From: Pseudomonas sp. Irchel 3E13 | Lineage (GTDB): Bacteria > Pseudomonadota > Gammaproteobacteria > Pseudomonadales > Pseudomonadaceae | Direction: 5' to 3' | NCBI RefSeq assembly: GCF_900187455.1 | Contig: NZ_FYDX01000003.1 | Coordinates: forward strand, 310,001 to 374,000 | DNA length: 64,000 nucleotides | Shown: positions 17,340 through 26,246 of the stretch, piece by piece | Layout of the letters: the number at the start of each line of letters is the position of its first letter | Position numbering within the stretch: position 1 is the first letter of the stretch | Made by a program: the position numbers and the translations under genes | The notes under the pieces: model-generated | Seen by the model: only the letters and a program-made list of their open reading frames with translations | What the model was told of the DNA's origin: nothing | The model's database searches: none

Positions 17340-19466
17340 CTAGACCCGGAATTGCTCCATCAAAGCTTGTTGTTGGTTGGCGAGACGGTTCAGTGCCTGG
17401 CTGATGCGCGCCGACTCATCGGCCTGCCCGGACAGCGACTCGGTCACGTCGCGAATCCCGGCGACGTTGCGGTTGACCTCCTCGGCCACGGCGCTCTGCT
17501 CTTCCGCGGCCGAGGCGATCTGCAGGTTCATGTCGCTGATCACTGTCACCGCGTCGCCGACCCGTTGCAGCGCGGGCACCGCCTGTTCCATCCGGGTCGC
17601 GCTGTCCTTGGCCTGGCGCTGGCCTTCGTGCATGGCGTCGACCACGTCCTGGGTGCCGAGCTGCAACGCCTCGATCACATGGCGAATCTCTTCCACCGAA
17701 ACCTGGGTGCGCTGGGCGAGGTTGCGCACTTCGTCGGCGACCACGGCAAAACCGCGACCCGCCTCGCCGGCGCGGGCGGCCTCGATGGCGGCATTGAGGG
17801 CCAGCAGGTTGGTCTGTTCAGCGATGGCGCGGATCACGTCGAGCACCGAGCCGATTTCCTCGCTGCGTCCGGCCAGGGCGCGGACCCGGTCCATGGCCAG
17901 GTCCATGTCGGCGGCCAGCCGGTCGATCGATTCGCGGGTGACCGCCACCAGTTCCAGGCCCTCGCGGGTCGCCTGGTCGGCGCCGCGCGCGGCATGAGCC
18001 GCCTGTGACGCGTTGTGGGCGACGTCATGGGCGGTGGCGCTCATTTCGTTGGCGGCTGTCGCCACCTGTTCGATTTCCCGTTGCTGTAGCTGCATGCCGC
18101 CGCTGGTTTGACTGGCGATGGCGGCGGACTGGTCGGCGGTGCCGCGAGCCTCGTGCAGTGATTCCTTGACCTGGATGATCACCGGCTGGAGTTTGTCGAG
18201 GAAGCGGTTGAACCAGCCGCTCAACTGGCCCAGTTCGTCTTCGCGGGTGTAGTTCAGGCGCTGGGTGAGGTCGCCGTCGCCGCTGGCGATGTCGCGCAGG
18301 CGCTCGGACACCGCGAGGATCGGCCGGGTCACGCTGCGCGCGGTCAGCCAGACCAGCAGCAGGCCGACCACCGCGGCGGCGATGGCGATCAACAGGCTGG
18401 TGAGGTTGGCCGCCTGGTTGTGGGCGGCCAGACGTTGATTGAGGGCGATGGCGGGCGCCTGCAGCACCGCTTCCGGTACTTCCAGCAGCACCTGCCACGG
18501 CGCCGCGCCGGGAATGGGCGCGAAGGGGCGGGTGATGTGCATCTCGCCATTTTCCAGGCGCTCTACCGTTTTGCCGGAGCGGATCGCGGTAACCAGTTCG
18601 CCTGCCAGCGGGCCGAAGGCCTGTTCCAGGGTCTTGCTCAGTTGCGTGGCGTCGCGGCTGTAGCCGGCCAGCAGCCCGGCGGGGCTGACGATGCTGACCT
18701 GGCCCTGGCCGTCGAACAGCTCCTTGCGGCTGTCGAGGCTCAGTTGTTGCAGATTGTCGAGGCCGATATCCAGGCCGATCACGCCGATGACCTTGCCGTC
18801 TTCCAGCAAGGGCAGGGCGATGCTGGTCATCAATACCTGGCGCCCGTTGACCTCGTCGAAATAAGGATCGAGCACGCAGGCCCGGGCGGTATCCAGCGGG
18901 CAGGTGAGCCAGCGGTTGTAAGGCGAACCATTGGCGGCGGTGCTGGTGTCGGCCAGCATCGACTCGGGCATCGCTTCCGATTCCAGTGTGCCCGGCTTGG
19001 GCTGCGACCAATACAGCGAGAAGCGGCCACTGTCGTTGCTGCCCAGGCTGTCCTGTCCGGTGAAGCGGGCATCCTGATGGTCCAGCGCGCCGGGCTGGAA
19101 CACCAGGTACAGGCCGATCAGGTCGGGATTGCCGGCCAGCGCGGTGCGCGCCTGGCTGACCAGCTCGCCGCGCAGGTCGGCGTCGCCGCGAGTCTTGAGG
19201 ACCTGGACCACGCGGGCGAAGCCATTGCCGTACTGCCAGGCATCCATGAAATAACGCTGGATCCGCAGCGCCTGGGTTTCGCCGTGGGCCTGCAGGCGCA
19301 GGCGGGCGTTTTGGTCGAGCAGCTCGGTGTTGGCCGCGAACACCTGCTCCGCGCTGCGCCGGGCCTGGGTCAGCGAGGTGAGCATCAGGAACACGATGAT
19401 GGCCGAAACGCACAGGCCGGTAAGGAGAATGATCTTCCACTGAATGGAGAGGCGGCGCGGGAACAT
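17340..19466 (-). CDS. Methyl-accepting chemotaxis protein with dCache ligand domain
   Basis: The 708-residue chemoreceptor has a membrane anchor at about residues 11-31. A large periplasmic dCache-type sensor follows (about 35-350), then a second membrane helix (about 355-378), a HAMP domain and a long signalling coil. The coil tip contains [19 protein letters not shown], the CheA/CheW contact region, followed by [13 protein letters not shown]. It lacks the CheR-binding C-terminal pentapeptide, ending MEQFRV. It lies 65 bp downstream of a PuuP-type putrescine importer on the same strand. Its length and dCache type are like TlpQ/McpU polyamine receptors, so I infer an amine ligand. Confidence 0.9.
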   Translation of the reverse strand: MFPRRLSIQWKIILLTGLCVSAIIVFLMLTSLTQARRSAEQVFAANTELLDQNARLRLQAHGETQALRIQRYFMDAWQYGNGFARVVQVLKTRGDADLRGELVSQARTALAGNPDLIGLYLVFQPGALDHQDARFTGQDSLGSNDSGRFSLYWSQPKPGTLESEAMPESMLADTSTAANGSPYNRWLTCPLDTARACVLDPYFDEVNGRQVLMTSIALPLLEDGKVIGVIGLDIGLDNLQQLSLDSRKELFDGQGQVSIVSPAGLLAGYSRDATQLSKTLEQAFGPLAGELVTAIRSGKTVERLENGEMHITRPFAPIPGAAPWQVLLEVPEAVLQAPAIALNQRLAAHNQAANLTSLLIAIAAAVVGLLLVWLTARSVTRPILAVSERLRDIASGDGDLTQRLNYTREDELGQLSGWFNRFLDKLQPVIIQVKESLHEARGTADQSAAIASQTSGGMQLQQREIEQVATAANEMSATAHDVAHNASQAAHAARGADQATREGLELVAVTRESIDRLAADMDLAMDRVRALAGRSEEIGSVLDVIRAIAEQTNLLALNAAIEAARAGEAGRGFAVVADEVRNLAQRTQVSVEEIRHVIEALQLGTQDVVDAMHEGQRQAKDSATRMEQAVPALQRVGDAVTVISDMNLQIASAAEEQSAVAEEVNRNVAGIRDVTESLSGQADESARISQALNRLANQQQALMEQFRV

Positions 19467-19531
19467 GGGGTGATTTCCTTCTCGATCATGAGCAACGCCC
19501 GCTCAGCGGCGGGCGTTGTCGACGGGCTGGC

Positions 19532-20884
19532 TCATTCGGCGATGTAGGTGGGCGGCGCGACCCGGAAAGACTTGGTCAGCCAGGTCAGGTAGAGCACGCC
19601 GAACAACGCCCAGGCGCCGCCGAACAGCAGCGAGTGTTCGTCGAGGTCGAGCCAGAGCATGGCGATGATGCAAAAACCGATGGTGGGCAGGACCAGGTAC
19701 TTGAGCTTGTTGGCCAGCCCCTGGTTGCGACCTTCGCGCAGGTAGCAGTGATTGATCACCGACAGGTTGACGAAGCTGAAGGCCACCAGCGCGCCGAAGT
19801 TGATCACCGACGTGGCGGTCACCAGGTCGAAGAAGATCGCCGACAGGGCGATGAAACCGACGACGGCGATGTTCAGCACGGGCGTCTTGAACCGTGGGTG
19901 CAGTCGCGCGAAGACGTTGTGCGGGATCACTTTGTCGCGGCCCATGACAAACAGTAGACGCGACACGCTGGCCTGGGAGGCGAGGCCTGAGGCGATGGTG
20001 TTGATCACCGTGCAAGCGATGAAGATCGACTGGAACAGCTTGCCGCCGACATACAGGGCGATTTCCGGCAGCGCGGCTTCGTGGTCATGGAAGCGGTCCA
20101 TGGTCGGGAAGTAGGACTGGATGAAGAACGACATGAGGATGAACACCACGCCGCCGATCAGGGCGATCAGGAAGATCGCGCGGGGGATGACTTTCTCCGG
20201 CTGGTGGGTTTCTTCCGAGAGCGTGGTGACCGCATCGAAGCCCAGGAACGAGAAACAGAGAATCGTCGCCCCTGCCATCAGCGCGCTGAACTGGGTTTTC
20301 TCGTCGGCGAACGGGGTCAGCGACCAGGCCGTACCCAGGCCTTCACCCTGGTGCAGGCCGCGCAGGCAGAGGTAAACGAACACCGCCATGATCAGAATCT
20401 GCACGGCGACGAACAGCGTGTTGAAGTTCGCCACCAGATTGATGCTGCGCATGTTGACCAGGCTGATCAGCGTGACGAAGCCCGCCACCCAGATCCACTC
20501 CGGCACTTCCGGGAACATCGCCGAAAGGTAGAGCTTGGCGAGGAGCGCGTTGACCATCGGCAGCAGCAGGTAATCCAGCAGCGACGACCAGCCGACAAGG
20601 AAGCCGACATAGGGATTGATTGCCCGTTGGGTGTAGGTGTACGCCGAGCCGGACTGCGGGAAGCGTCGTACCAGCGTGCCGTAGCTCACCGCCGTGAAGA
20701 GGATGCCGAGCAGGGCCAGGACATAGGCGCTGGGCACGTGGCCGGCAGTGATGCCAGAGACGATGCCGAAGGTGTCGAACACCGTCATCGGTGCGATATA
20801 CGCAAGGCCTATGACCACCACCTGCCAGAGGCGAAGGGATTTGCGCAGTTGGACGTTGCCGGCGCTGCTGTGTTCAGGCTGCAT
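19532..20884 (-). CDS. puuP: PuuP-type putrescine importer (APC superfamily)
   Basis: The 450-residue protein has about 12 membrane helices. It shares long stretches with E. coli PuuP as I recall it: LRKSLxLWQVV at the N-terminus, [19 protein letters not shown], GSAYTYxQ, [36 protein letters not shown] and [10 protein letters not shown]. It is a proton-coupled putrescine permease in the inner membrane. The chemoreceptor gene follows closely on the same strand. An unusually AT-rich upstream region probably holds its control sites. No puuABCD catabolic genes are in the window. Confidence 0.88.
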   Translation of the reverse strand: MQPEHSSAGNVQLRKSLRLWQVVVIGLAYIAPMTVFDTFGIVSGITAGHVPSAYVLALLGILFTAVSYGTLVRRFPQSGSAYTYTQRAINPYVGFLVGWSSLLDYLLLPMVNALLAKLYLSAMFPEVPEWIWVAGFVTLISLVNMRSINLVANFNTLFVAVQILIMAVFVYLCLRGLHQGEGLGTAWSLTPFADEKTQFSALMAGATILCFSFLGFDAVTTLSEETHQPEKVIPRAIFLIALIGGVVFILMSFFIQSYFPTMDRFHDHEAALPEIALYVGGKLFQSIFIACTVINTIASGLASQASVSRLLFVMGRDKVIPHNVFARLHPRFKTPVLNIAVVGFIALSAIFFDLVTATSVINFGALVAFSFVNLSVINHCYLREGRNQGLANKLKYLVLPTIGFCIIAMLWLDLDEHSLLFGGAWALFGVLYLTWLTKSFRVAPPTYIAE

Positions 20885-21343
20885 GGGGGCGATGCTCCTG
20901 AAGCAGGACGGCGGATACGGCGCGCGGCGGGCACGGCAAGGTTGAGCGGATCAGCTCCATGTTGTTTACCTTTTATGGCGGAGCGGAAATGGGCGCGGGC
21001 AAGGCGCCGGTGTCAGGTTTTGCAGGACCGGAACGACGAAGGCGGTGCGTGTGGGCAAGGGCGGACGGGCGTCATGATGGCGGCGGCGCTGTTCTTCTTC
21101 GTTTATCGGGCGCAGGGCAAGGTGTGAAAAATAAGAAACGAAGGGGCGGTAGCGTGTCAAGTAAAACGCTACATTATTTTTATTTCATGAATATTTATCG
21201 AGATTTTTTGTATTTTTGCGGCGTATTTTTGCAATCGACAGCTATTAGTCGATTTAAATGTCCGTAAAAATTGACGGTATTTACCGTGCTATTGGCCAGT
21301 TGATCTGGCAACTGGTTAATTGGGGAAGGGGGAACGGCCCATG
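20885..21343. other. AT-rich intergenic region between puuP and hicB
   Basis: No convincing gene lies in these 459 bp. From about 21125 to 21300 the composition shifts to strongly AT-rich, unlike the rest of the window. It contains a perfect 7-bp inverted repeat (GTAGCGT at 21149-21155, ACGCTAC at 21166-21172) followed by a T-rich stretch. This could be a terminator read on the plus strand or an operator in the puuP control region. The AT-rich part could also be a horizontally acquired edge next to hicAB. Confidence 0.6.
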
Positions 21344-21751
21344 TCAGGCCTCTTGCAGCACCTTTAGCGCGGCGGAGGCCAGAAAGCCGGAGCGGCTGCG
21401 TTGTTCGGGGTGGTGTCTCACATACTCGTCGATCCGGGTCAGCAGATGACGGGGCAGGGTGATATTGAGCTTCTCGGCTTTGCCCAGGTATTTGGAGACA
21501 TCGATTTCGATCAAGGCCCAGATGCAGCCGTCGAATTCAGGGTTTGCGGAGTGAAATGTTACTTTTCGCGCAGCAGGAATTGGCGTTCCATCTTCAGCCA
21601 GCAACTCCAGATGCCCTTCGATCGCTTCCCGGGCCATTGCCATGGCGTCATCCAGATCATCGCCTGCCGAGAAGCATCCCGGGATGTCGGGCACTTCCAC
21701 CCCCCAGGCATGGCTGTCATCTCCAGGACGAATCGCGATTGGATAGAGCAT
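21344..21751 (-). CDS. hicB: HicB-type antitoxin
   Basis: The 135-residue protein has an N-terminal HicB-like fold (MLYPIAIRPGDDSHAWGVEVPDIPGCFSAGD, trimmed here to its recognisable core). A C-terminal ribbon-helix-helix DNA-binding domain follows (KLNITLPRHLLTRIDEYV). I chose the ATG at 21751 because GAGGAGG precedes it; an in-frame ATG directly after the hicA stop (21808) has no such site. HicB neutralises HicA and represses the operon. The order hicA then hicB is the common one. Confidence 0.92.
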   Translation of the reverse strand: MLYPIAIRPGDDSHAWGVEVPDIPGCFSAGDDLDDAMAMAREAIEGHLELLAEDGTPIPAARKVTFHSANPEFDGCIWALIEIDVSKYLGKAEKLNITLPRHLLTRIDEYVRHHPEQRSRSGFLASAALKVLQEA

Positions 21752-21808
21752 TGCTGTGTCCTCCTCGGACGGCCTGACGAAAAGCTTGGGCTCCTTGATC
21801 GGAGTCAT

Positions 21809-21988
21809 TCAGAGCTGGGCTTGTTTCAGAATGCTGGCAACCGTTTTTGCCAGAAGATCCTTCTTGGGATGTGGAATGGTGACGAGTCCCGGTTTCTCCG
21901 GGTGCTTGAAGTGATGGTGGCTACCTCTGGTGCGCACGAGGAACCAACCGTCTGACTCAATCTTCGCTATCAGCTCCCGGCTATTCAC
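21809..21988 (-). CDS. hicA: HicA-type mRNA interferase toxin, GTG start
   Basis: The 59-residue protein starts at a GTG at 21988 with AGGAGG just before it. It shows the HicA double-stranded RNA-binding-like fold: NSRELIAKIESDGWFLVRTRGSHHHF, with the conserved GSHHHF where the first His (residue 24) is the usual catalytic position. It then has HPEKPGLVTIPHPKKDLLAKTVASILKQA. HicA cleaves mRNA when free of HicB. It is easily missed because of its small size and non-ATG start. The gene precedes hicB, and two direct repeats lie upstream. Confidence 0.9.
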   Translation of the reverse strand: MNSRELIAKIESDGWFLVRTRGSHHHFKHPEKPGLVTIPHPKKDLLAKTVASILKQAQL

Positions 21989-22007
21989 CCTACCTCCTGG
22001 TGGTTAG

Positions 22008-22046
22008 TATACCTACCGACTTCATGCGATCAACACTATACCTACC
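22008..22046. promoter_or_regulatory. Direct repeats upstream of hicAB, likely operator
   Basis: The 10-mer TATACCTACC occurs at 22008-22017 and again at 22037-22046, 29 bp apart (about three helical turns), 20-58 bp before the hicA start. The spacing suits side-by-side binding by the ribbon-helix-helix domain of HicB. This is inference from position. Confidence 0.5.
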
Positions 22047-22179
22047 CGCCCGATTACGAGTGCAGGGGAGGTGTATCAGGGTGCGATAGAGGAAATCGAA
22101 GCACGCCAAACGTAAACCGGCCCCCTGGAAAGGGTCGATGGAGGCATATTCAGGATGGGAGTTGAAGCGAGGGGGAATC

Positions 22180-22253
22180 TGGAGCGGGTGAAGGGAATCG
22201 AACCCTCGTTATCAGCTTGGGAAGCTGGAGTAATGCCATTATACGACACCCGC
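22180..22253 (-). tRNA. tRNA-Gly (anticodon CCC)
   Basis: The minus strand folds as a 74-nt tRNA: acceptor GCGGGTG/CACCCGC, T-arm GAGGG-TTCGATT-CCCTT, anticodon loop TTCCCAA and an encoded 3' CCA. The anticodon CCC reads GGG glycine codons. The anticodon stem is CCAGC/GCTGA, which leaves a C27-A43 mismatch at its base; the E. coli equivalent is paired there. Confidence 0.93.
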
Positions 22254-22400
22254 GCAGGCCGACTTTTTACCAGAACCGTGAAACGATTTGAAGCTTTATC
22301 CGTGAATCGTGCGTGCGACCTGTAGCGACAGGGCGGTGATCTTCATTTTGCCCGGCAGGGCGATCGATACCGCTGGCTGTGCTACAGGCGCCCGTTCCTC

Positions 22401-23285
22401 TCAGATGGCCAGTGCATGCTGGCCCTGTACAGGCTGGTAACGCAGACGTTGTTCACGTTGCGTCGGCTTGAGGAAGTTCAGCAGCACATCGCGGGTGTCG
22501 CGGCAGGCCGATTTGTTTTCCATGTCGAGAAAGTGCCCGGCGCTGCGGATCTCGCTGAAGTGCGAGTTGCGCACGTGACGGCCGAACTGCCGCGCATCGG
22601 TGGCGGTGGTGTATTCATCCCACTCACCGTTGACGAACAGCACCGGGATGTCGATGGCCCGGGCCGAACTCAGCGCCTTTTCCAGGTCGTGGTCCAGCAC
22701 CTGGTGGATGTGGAAGTGCATCTGCGCGTATTCGTGGTTGTCCAGGCTGCTGACGTGCCGGTAGTTGAAGCGCTTGAACAACGGCGGCAGGTACTTGCCG
22801 ATGGTGTCGTTGACCAGATTGCCGACCTGATAGCGGTCGCAATCCTTGAGGAACCTCGACCCGCGTTGCAGGTAGTCGCGCATCGGTTCGTTGATCACCG
22901 GTGAGAACGAGCTGACCACGGCACGCTCGATGCGCCGTGGCTTGTGCGCCAGGGCCATGAGGGTGCAGGCGCCGCCCCATGAGAAGGACATGACCTGGTC
23001 GGCGGCGAAGTGGTCGATCAATTCCAGCAGGATCTGCCCTTCGGTTTCCTTGGTCAGCAGTCTTTCGTTGCTGTTGTGCGGCTTGGACTTGCCGGCATAC
23101 GGCTGGTCGTAGAGCACAACGTTGAATTGCGGGAGCAAGTTGCGCACGGTCTGCGAAAAAGAAGCCGTGGTAGCCAGCGAGCCGTTGACCAGGATGATCG
23201 TTTTCTCGGCCTCTTGCGAACGGTGGAACTCCGTGTAAACCCGGTACTGCCCCTGTATATCCAGCACAGCGATTTCTGGCCTCAT
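22401..23285 (-). CDS. phaG: PhaG, (R)-3-hydroxydecanoyl-ACP:CoA transacylase/thioesterase
   Basis: The 294-residue alpha/beta hydrolase matches P. putida PhaG, as I recall it, almost throughout: MRPEIAVLDIQGQYRVYTEF, NGSLATTASF, VLYDQPYAGKSKPHN, SFSPVINEPMRDYL and the C-terminal RYQPVQ. The nucleophile elbow is SFSWGG, and the catalytic His lies in GHFLDMENK. The closely related RhlA differs in many of these segments. PhaG diverts 3-hydroxyacyl chains from fatty acid synthesis to medium-chain polyhydroxyalkanoate when carbon is in excess. AGGAG precedes the chosen ATG. It stands alone, away from any pha synthase genes, as in other pseudomonads. Confidence 0.95.
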   Translation of the reverse strand: MRPEIAVLDIQGQYRVYTEFHRSQEAEKTIILVNGSLATTASFSQTVRNLLPQFNVVLYDQPYAGKSKPHNSNERLLTKETEGQILLELIDHFAADQVMSFSWGGACTLMALAHKPRRIERAVVSSFSPVINEPMRDYLQRGSRFLKDCDRYQVGNLVNDTIGKYLPPLFKRFNYRHVSSLDNHEYAQMHFHIHQVLDHDLEKALSSARAIDIPVLFVNGEWDEYTTATDARQFGRHVRNSHFSEIRSAGHFLDMENKSACRDTRDVLLNFLKPTQREQRLRYQPVQGQHALAI

Positions 23286-23606
23286 GTCATCGACTCCTGG
23301 CGCAAAAAAGGGTATCCGTCCAAGCAAGCTTGCACGTTCTTTATGACAGGTAGGCATACGCCTGGAAGTGAAGCGAGGGGCCCTTGTCGATCCGATACCG
23401 GCTTGGTCGACGGGTGTTGTTCTTGGTGGGCAATCTGCCGGTCTCCTGCGCATCGAGGCACGGGTAGCCAGCAAAAAGGTGTCTTGGACTACGACTGTGA
23501 CCGGCAAGTCACATGAAGACCGACGATTCGATTCAAGCAGCCCGTGGACGATGCCGCAAGTGCCGTTCGGGCAATTAATGAATTTTTTCTGTCGGACGCG
23601 GGCGGT
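23286..23606. other. Intergenic region upstream of phaG
   Basis: These 321 bp lie between the rsuA stop and the phaG start, both on the minus strand. I see no gene or strong hairpin. The region should contain the phaG promoter, since phaG is usually transcribed on its own under nitrogen or carbon-storage control, but I cannot point to a clear -24/-12 or -35/-10 pair. Confidence 0.5.
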
Positions 23607-24299
23607 TCAGATTGCCAGGATTTCGTCCGCACGCAGCGGCCGGTAGTGCCCGGGGGCAAGCGCCGGGTCCAGTTCCAGCGGGCCCATGCGCTCGCGATGC
23701 AGGCGCACCACCTTGTTGTCGTAGTGGCCGAACATGCGTTTCACCTGGTGGTAGCGGCCCTCGATGATGCTCAGGCGTGCGCTGTGGCTGCTGAGCGGCT
23801 CCAGGTCGGCGGGCTGGGTGGTGAGGTCTTCGAAGGCGAAGTAGAACCCCTCGCGAAAGCGCGCGACGTAGTGCTCCTCGATCGGCTGCTCGGTCTCCAC
23901 GTAATAGACCTTGGGCAGTTTGGTCTGCGGCTGGGTCAGGCGTCGCGACCATTGCCCGTCGTTGGTCAGCAGCATCAGGCCGGTGGTGTTGAAGTCCAGG
24001 CGCCCGGCAATGTGCAGGTCGTCCTTGTCTGGCTCGTCGAGCAGGTCCAGCACCGTCGGGTGAACCGGGTCCGTGGTGGCGCTGACGCAGCCGGCCGGTT
24101 TGTGCAGCATGAAGTAACGGGCCGGATGCCCGGCCTGCAACACTTGCTCGTCCACTTCGACGCGGCTGAACACCCGGACTTCATGCCGCGGATCATTCAC
24201 CACCTGGCCATCGACCCGCACGCGGCGCTCCACCAGCAGCAAGCGCACTTGCTGGCGATTGAAGCAGGGCAGGTTGGTGAGGAAACGATCGAGGCGCAT
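23607..24299 (-). CDS. rsuA: 16S rRNA pseudouridine(516) synthase RsuA
   Basis: The 230-residue protein has an N-terminal S4 RNA-binding domain (MRLDRFLTNLPCFNRQQVRLLL). The RsuA-type catalytic domain follows, with the motif GRLDFNTTGLMLLTNDG, where Asp102 is the catalytic residue. EGRYHQVKRMFGHYDNKVVRLHR is the conserved C-terminal motif. Length equals that of E. coli RsuA. It isomerises U516 in 16S rRNA. The start is chosen so that the S4 domain begins at residue 1. Confidence 0.92.
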   Translation of the reverse strand: MRLDRFLTNLPCFNRQQVRLLLVERRVRVDGQVVNDPRHEVRVFSRVEVDEQVLQAGHPARYFMLHKPAGCVSATTDPVHPTVLDLLDEPDKDDLHIAGRLDFNTTGLMLLTNDGQWSRRLTQPQTKLPKVYYVETEQPIEEHYVARFREGFYFAFEDLTTQPADLEPLSSHSARLSIIEGRYHQVKRMFGHYDNKVVRLHRERMGPLELDPALAPGHYRPLRADEILAI

Positions 24300-24331
24300 G
24301 GGTAAGGACGGGCGATAAAAGGGCGCGCAGT

Positions 24332-24553
24332 TTAGCCGTTTGGTGAAACGTCGGCAGCTTTCAGTTGGGCATCGACCTGCGCACAGGACGGGCACAGGCA
24401 GGCGACGTTGCGCAGCTCGGCGGGCAGCGCCTCGATCAGCGCCGGATCGATCTGCACGCTGTAGCACCAGCAGGCCCGGTCCGCGGTGCGCGGATCGGCG
24501 AGGCTGCACTGATTAAGGGCGCCGCAGGCGGGGCAGCGGTCGGGATCAGCCAT
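24332..24553 (-). CDS. Small cysteine-rich CWC-type protein
   Basis: The 73-residue protein contains two cysteine pairs or triplets: CPACGALNQC near residues 7-16, CWC at about 28-30, and CLCPSC at about 52-57. This is the pattern of the cysteine-rich CWC family (PF14375-like), likely a zinc-binding module. Its start overlaps the 3' end of the diguanylate cyclase gene by 8 bp, and rsuA follows 32 bp later, so the three are probably one transcript. Function is unknown. Confidence 0.8.
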   Translation of the reverse strand: MADPDRCPACGALNQCSLADPRTADRACWCYSVQIDPALIEALPAELRNVACLCPSCAQVDAQLKAADVSPNG

Positions 24554-26033
24554 GGTCGGGCGCTGAAGGTTCGCAGCAGACGCGATTGCGCCCGCTCTGT
24601 TTGGCCCGGTATAGCGCCAGGTCGGCGCGGGCGATAAGGCTGTGCAGGGTGTCGTTGGCGTGGAGGCTGCTCAAACCGATGCTGGTGGTCAGTTCGATGG
24701 CGGTTTCACCGAACATGAACGTCCGCTCTTCGGTGCGCTGGCGGATCTTCTCGGCCACGGCGAGCCCCTTCGTCGCATCGGTGTCCTTGAGCAGGACGAC
24801 AAATTCCTCGCCGCCCCAGCGGCAGAGTATGTCGGCCTGGCGCAGGCTGCCTTCAAGCACCCGGGCGAACTGGCGCAGCACTTCGTCGCCGGCCAGGTGG
24901 CCATAGGTGTCGTTGAGTTCCTTGAAGTGGTCGAGGTCGATCAGCAAGGCGGTCAACGGCGCTGGCGTGCGCTCTGCTTCCAGCAGCGCCTGGGCCGCCA
25001 GCAGGTCGAAGGCGCGGCGGTTGTGCAGGTGGGTCAGGCTGTCGAGGGTCGCCAGTTCCTGAATACCGTCCTGATGCCGGCGGATCATGCCGTTGATCAT
25101 CGCCAGGACAATCAGCGAGATGACCCCGCAGATCGCCAGGTTCAGGTACAGCGACTGCTTCGCGCTGTCGAGGCTGTCGCCGATGGGCTTGTCGACGAAC
25201 AGGTACCAGTCCAGTTCGGGAATGAAGCGCACATTGAGGTAGTGGCTCTGGCCGTTGCGCTCGTAGTCGCGGCTGCCGGTGGTCGGCGTCGGCATGCGCG
25301 CCAGCAGGGGGCTCAGCGCTGGAATGCTGTCCAGCGAAATCCCGGCGCGGGCGCCTTCCGGGCCGCCGGACGAGCCGGTGAGGACAATCTTGCCGCGGGC
25401 ATCGACGAAGTACACCGCCCGCTGGTAACGCAACTGGTAGGCATCGATCAGCCTGACCACCGCATCGACCGTTAGCCCGACCCCGGCTGCGCCGATGAAA
25501 TTGTGGTTGTAGTCGAACACCTTGTAGTTGATGAACACCGTCATGCGGTCCTGGTTGGCCATGTCCAGGTCGACGTTGATTTCGTAGGGCGCCGTCATCT
25601 GCTTGACCCGCGCGTACCAGCGGTCGCGCTCGGTGCTCGGGTCGATTTTCTTGAGGATGCCCTTGGCCTGGTAATAGGTGCCGCTCGCCTCGGACACGAA
25701 GAACGCGGTGTAGGCGCGCTGCTGGCGCTCGACCTCACTGAGGTAGCGGGTGACCTGCTCCGGGTTGGTTTCGCCAGCGAGAGTCCAGTCGCGCAGGAAG
25801 GTGTCCTGCGCCATCATCGAGGACACCACGATGGGCCGGATCAGGTCTTTCTGGATTTCCGAATAGACCGTGTCGGACGTCAGCGGCAGTTCGGTATTGA
25901 CGATGTTGTCGCGGATCGAACTGCGCGAGGCGTAGTAGCTGACCAGCGAAGTCGAGATGAAGCCGCAGCCAAGTAACAGCAGTAATGCCAGCAGCAGGGA
26001 CCGTTGCGAAAACAGGGCGGAACGAAGCGGCAT
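24546..26033 (-). CDS. Membrane diguanylate cyclase with periplasmic PDC sensor
   Basis: The 495-residue protein has a membrane helix at about 10-35 and a periplasmic PDC/dCache sensor (about 40-295). A second helix follows at about 300-320, then a GGDEF domain. The active-site motif is WGGEEF (about residue 407), so it should be catalytically active. An inhibitory I-site RxxD (RQAD) lies five residues before it. It should make c-di-GMP from GTP in response to an external cue. I chose the ATG at 26033; a TTG eight codons upstream is less likely. Confidence 0.92.
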   Translation of the reverse strand: MPLRSALFSQRSLLLALLLLLGCGFISTSLVSYYASRSSIRDNIVNTELPLTSDTVYSEIQKDLIRPIVVSSMMAQDTFLRDWTLAGETNPEQVTRYLSEVERQQRAYTAFFVSEASGTYYQAKGILKKIDPSTERDRWYARVKQMTAPYEINVDLDMANQDRMTVFINYKVFDYNHNFIGAAGVGLTVDAVVRLIDAYQLRYQRAVYFVDARGKIVLTGSSGGPEGARAGISLDSIPALSPLLARMPTPTTGSRDYERNGQSHYLNVRFIPELDWYLFVDKPIGDSLDSAKQSLYLNLAICGVISLIVLAMINGMIRRHQDGIQELATLDSLTHLHNRRAFDLLAAQALLEAERTPAPLTALLIDLDHFKELNDTYGHLAGDEVLRQFARVLEGSLRQADILCRWGGEEFVVLLKDTDATKGLAVAEKIRQRTEERTFMFGETAIELTTSIGLSSLHANDTLHSLIARADLALYRAKQSGRNRVCCEPSAPDHG

Positions 26034-26246
26034 GGGAATCCCGGGAGCAGCTACCAATGCCTCCTATTCTAGAGGTGTAACAAAAAAATAACCGGAGGAT
26101 TTTTGTCGGCTTCAACCTATTTCAAATTATTGCTGAAATCGCACGGCACGGACTTTTCGCGGTCTGATTCAATGTCGATGAACGTTTGCCGATCGACGCC
26201 GACCAGCGCCGCTGGGATGGGCAGTTCCGCGGTCCAGGAGGCCGCC

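Noticed and set aside
20959..21267. 102-codon frame upstream of hicB
   Set aside because: It crosses from GC-rich to AT-rich sequence, lacks a ribosome binding site and resembles nothing; the region is better read as control sequence.
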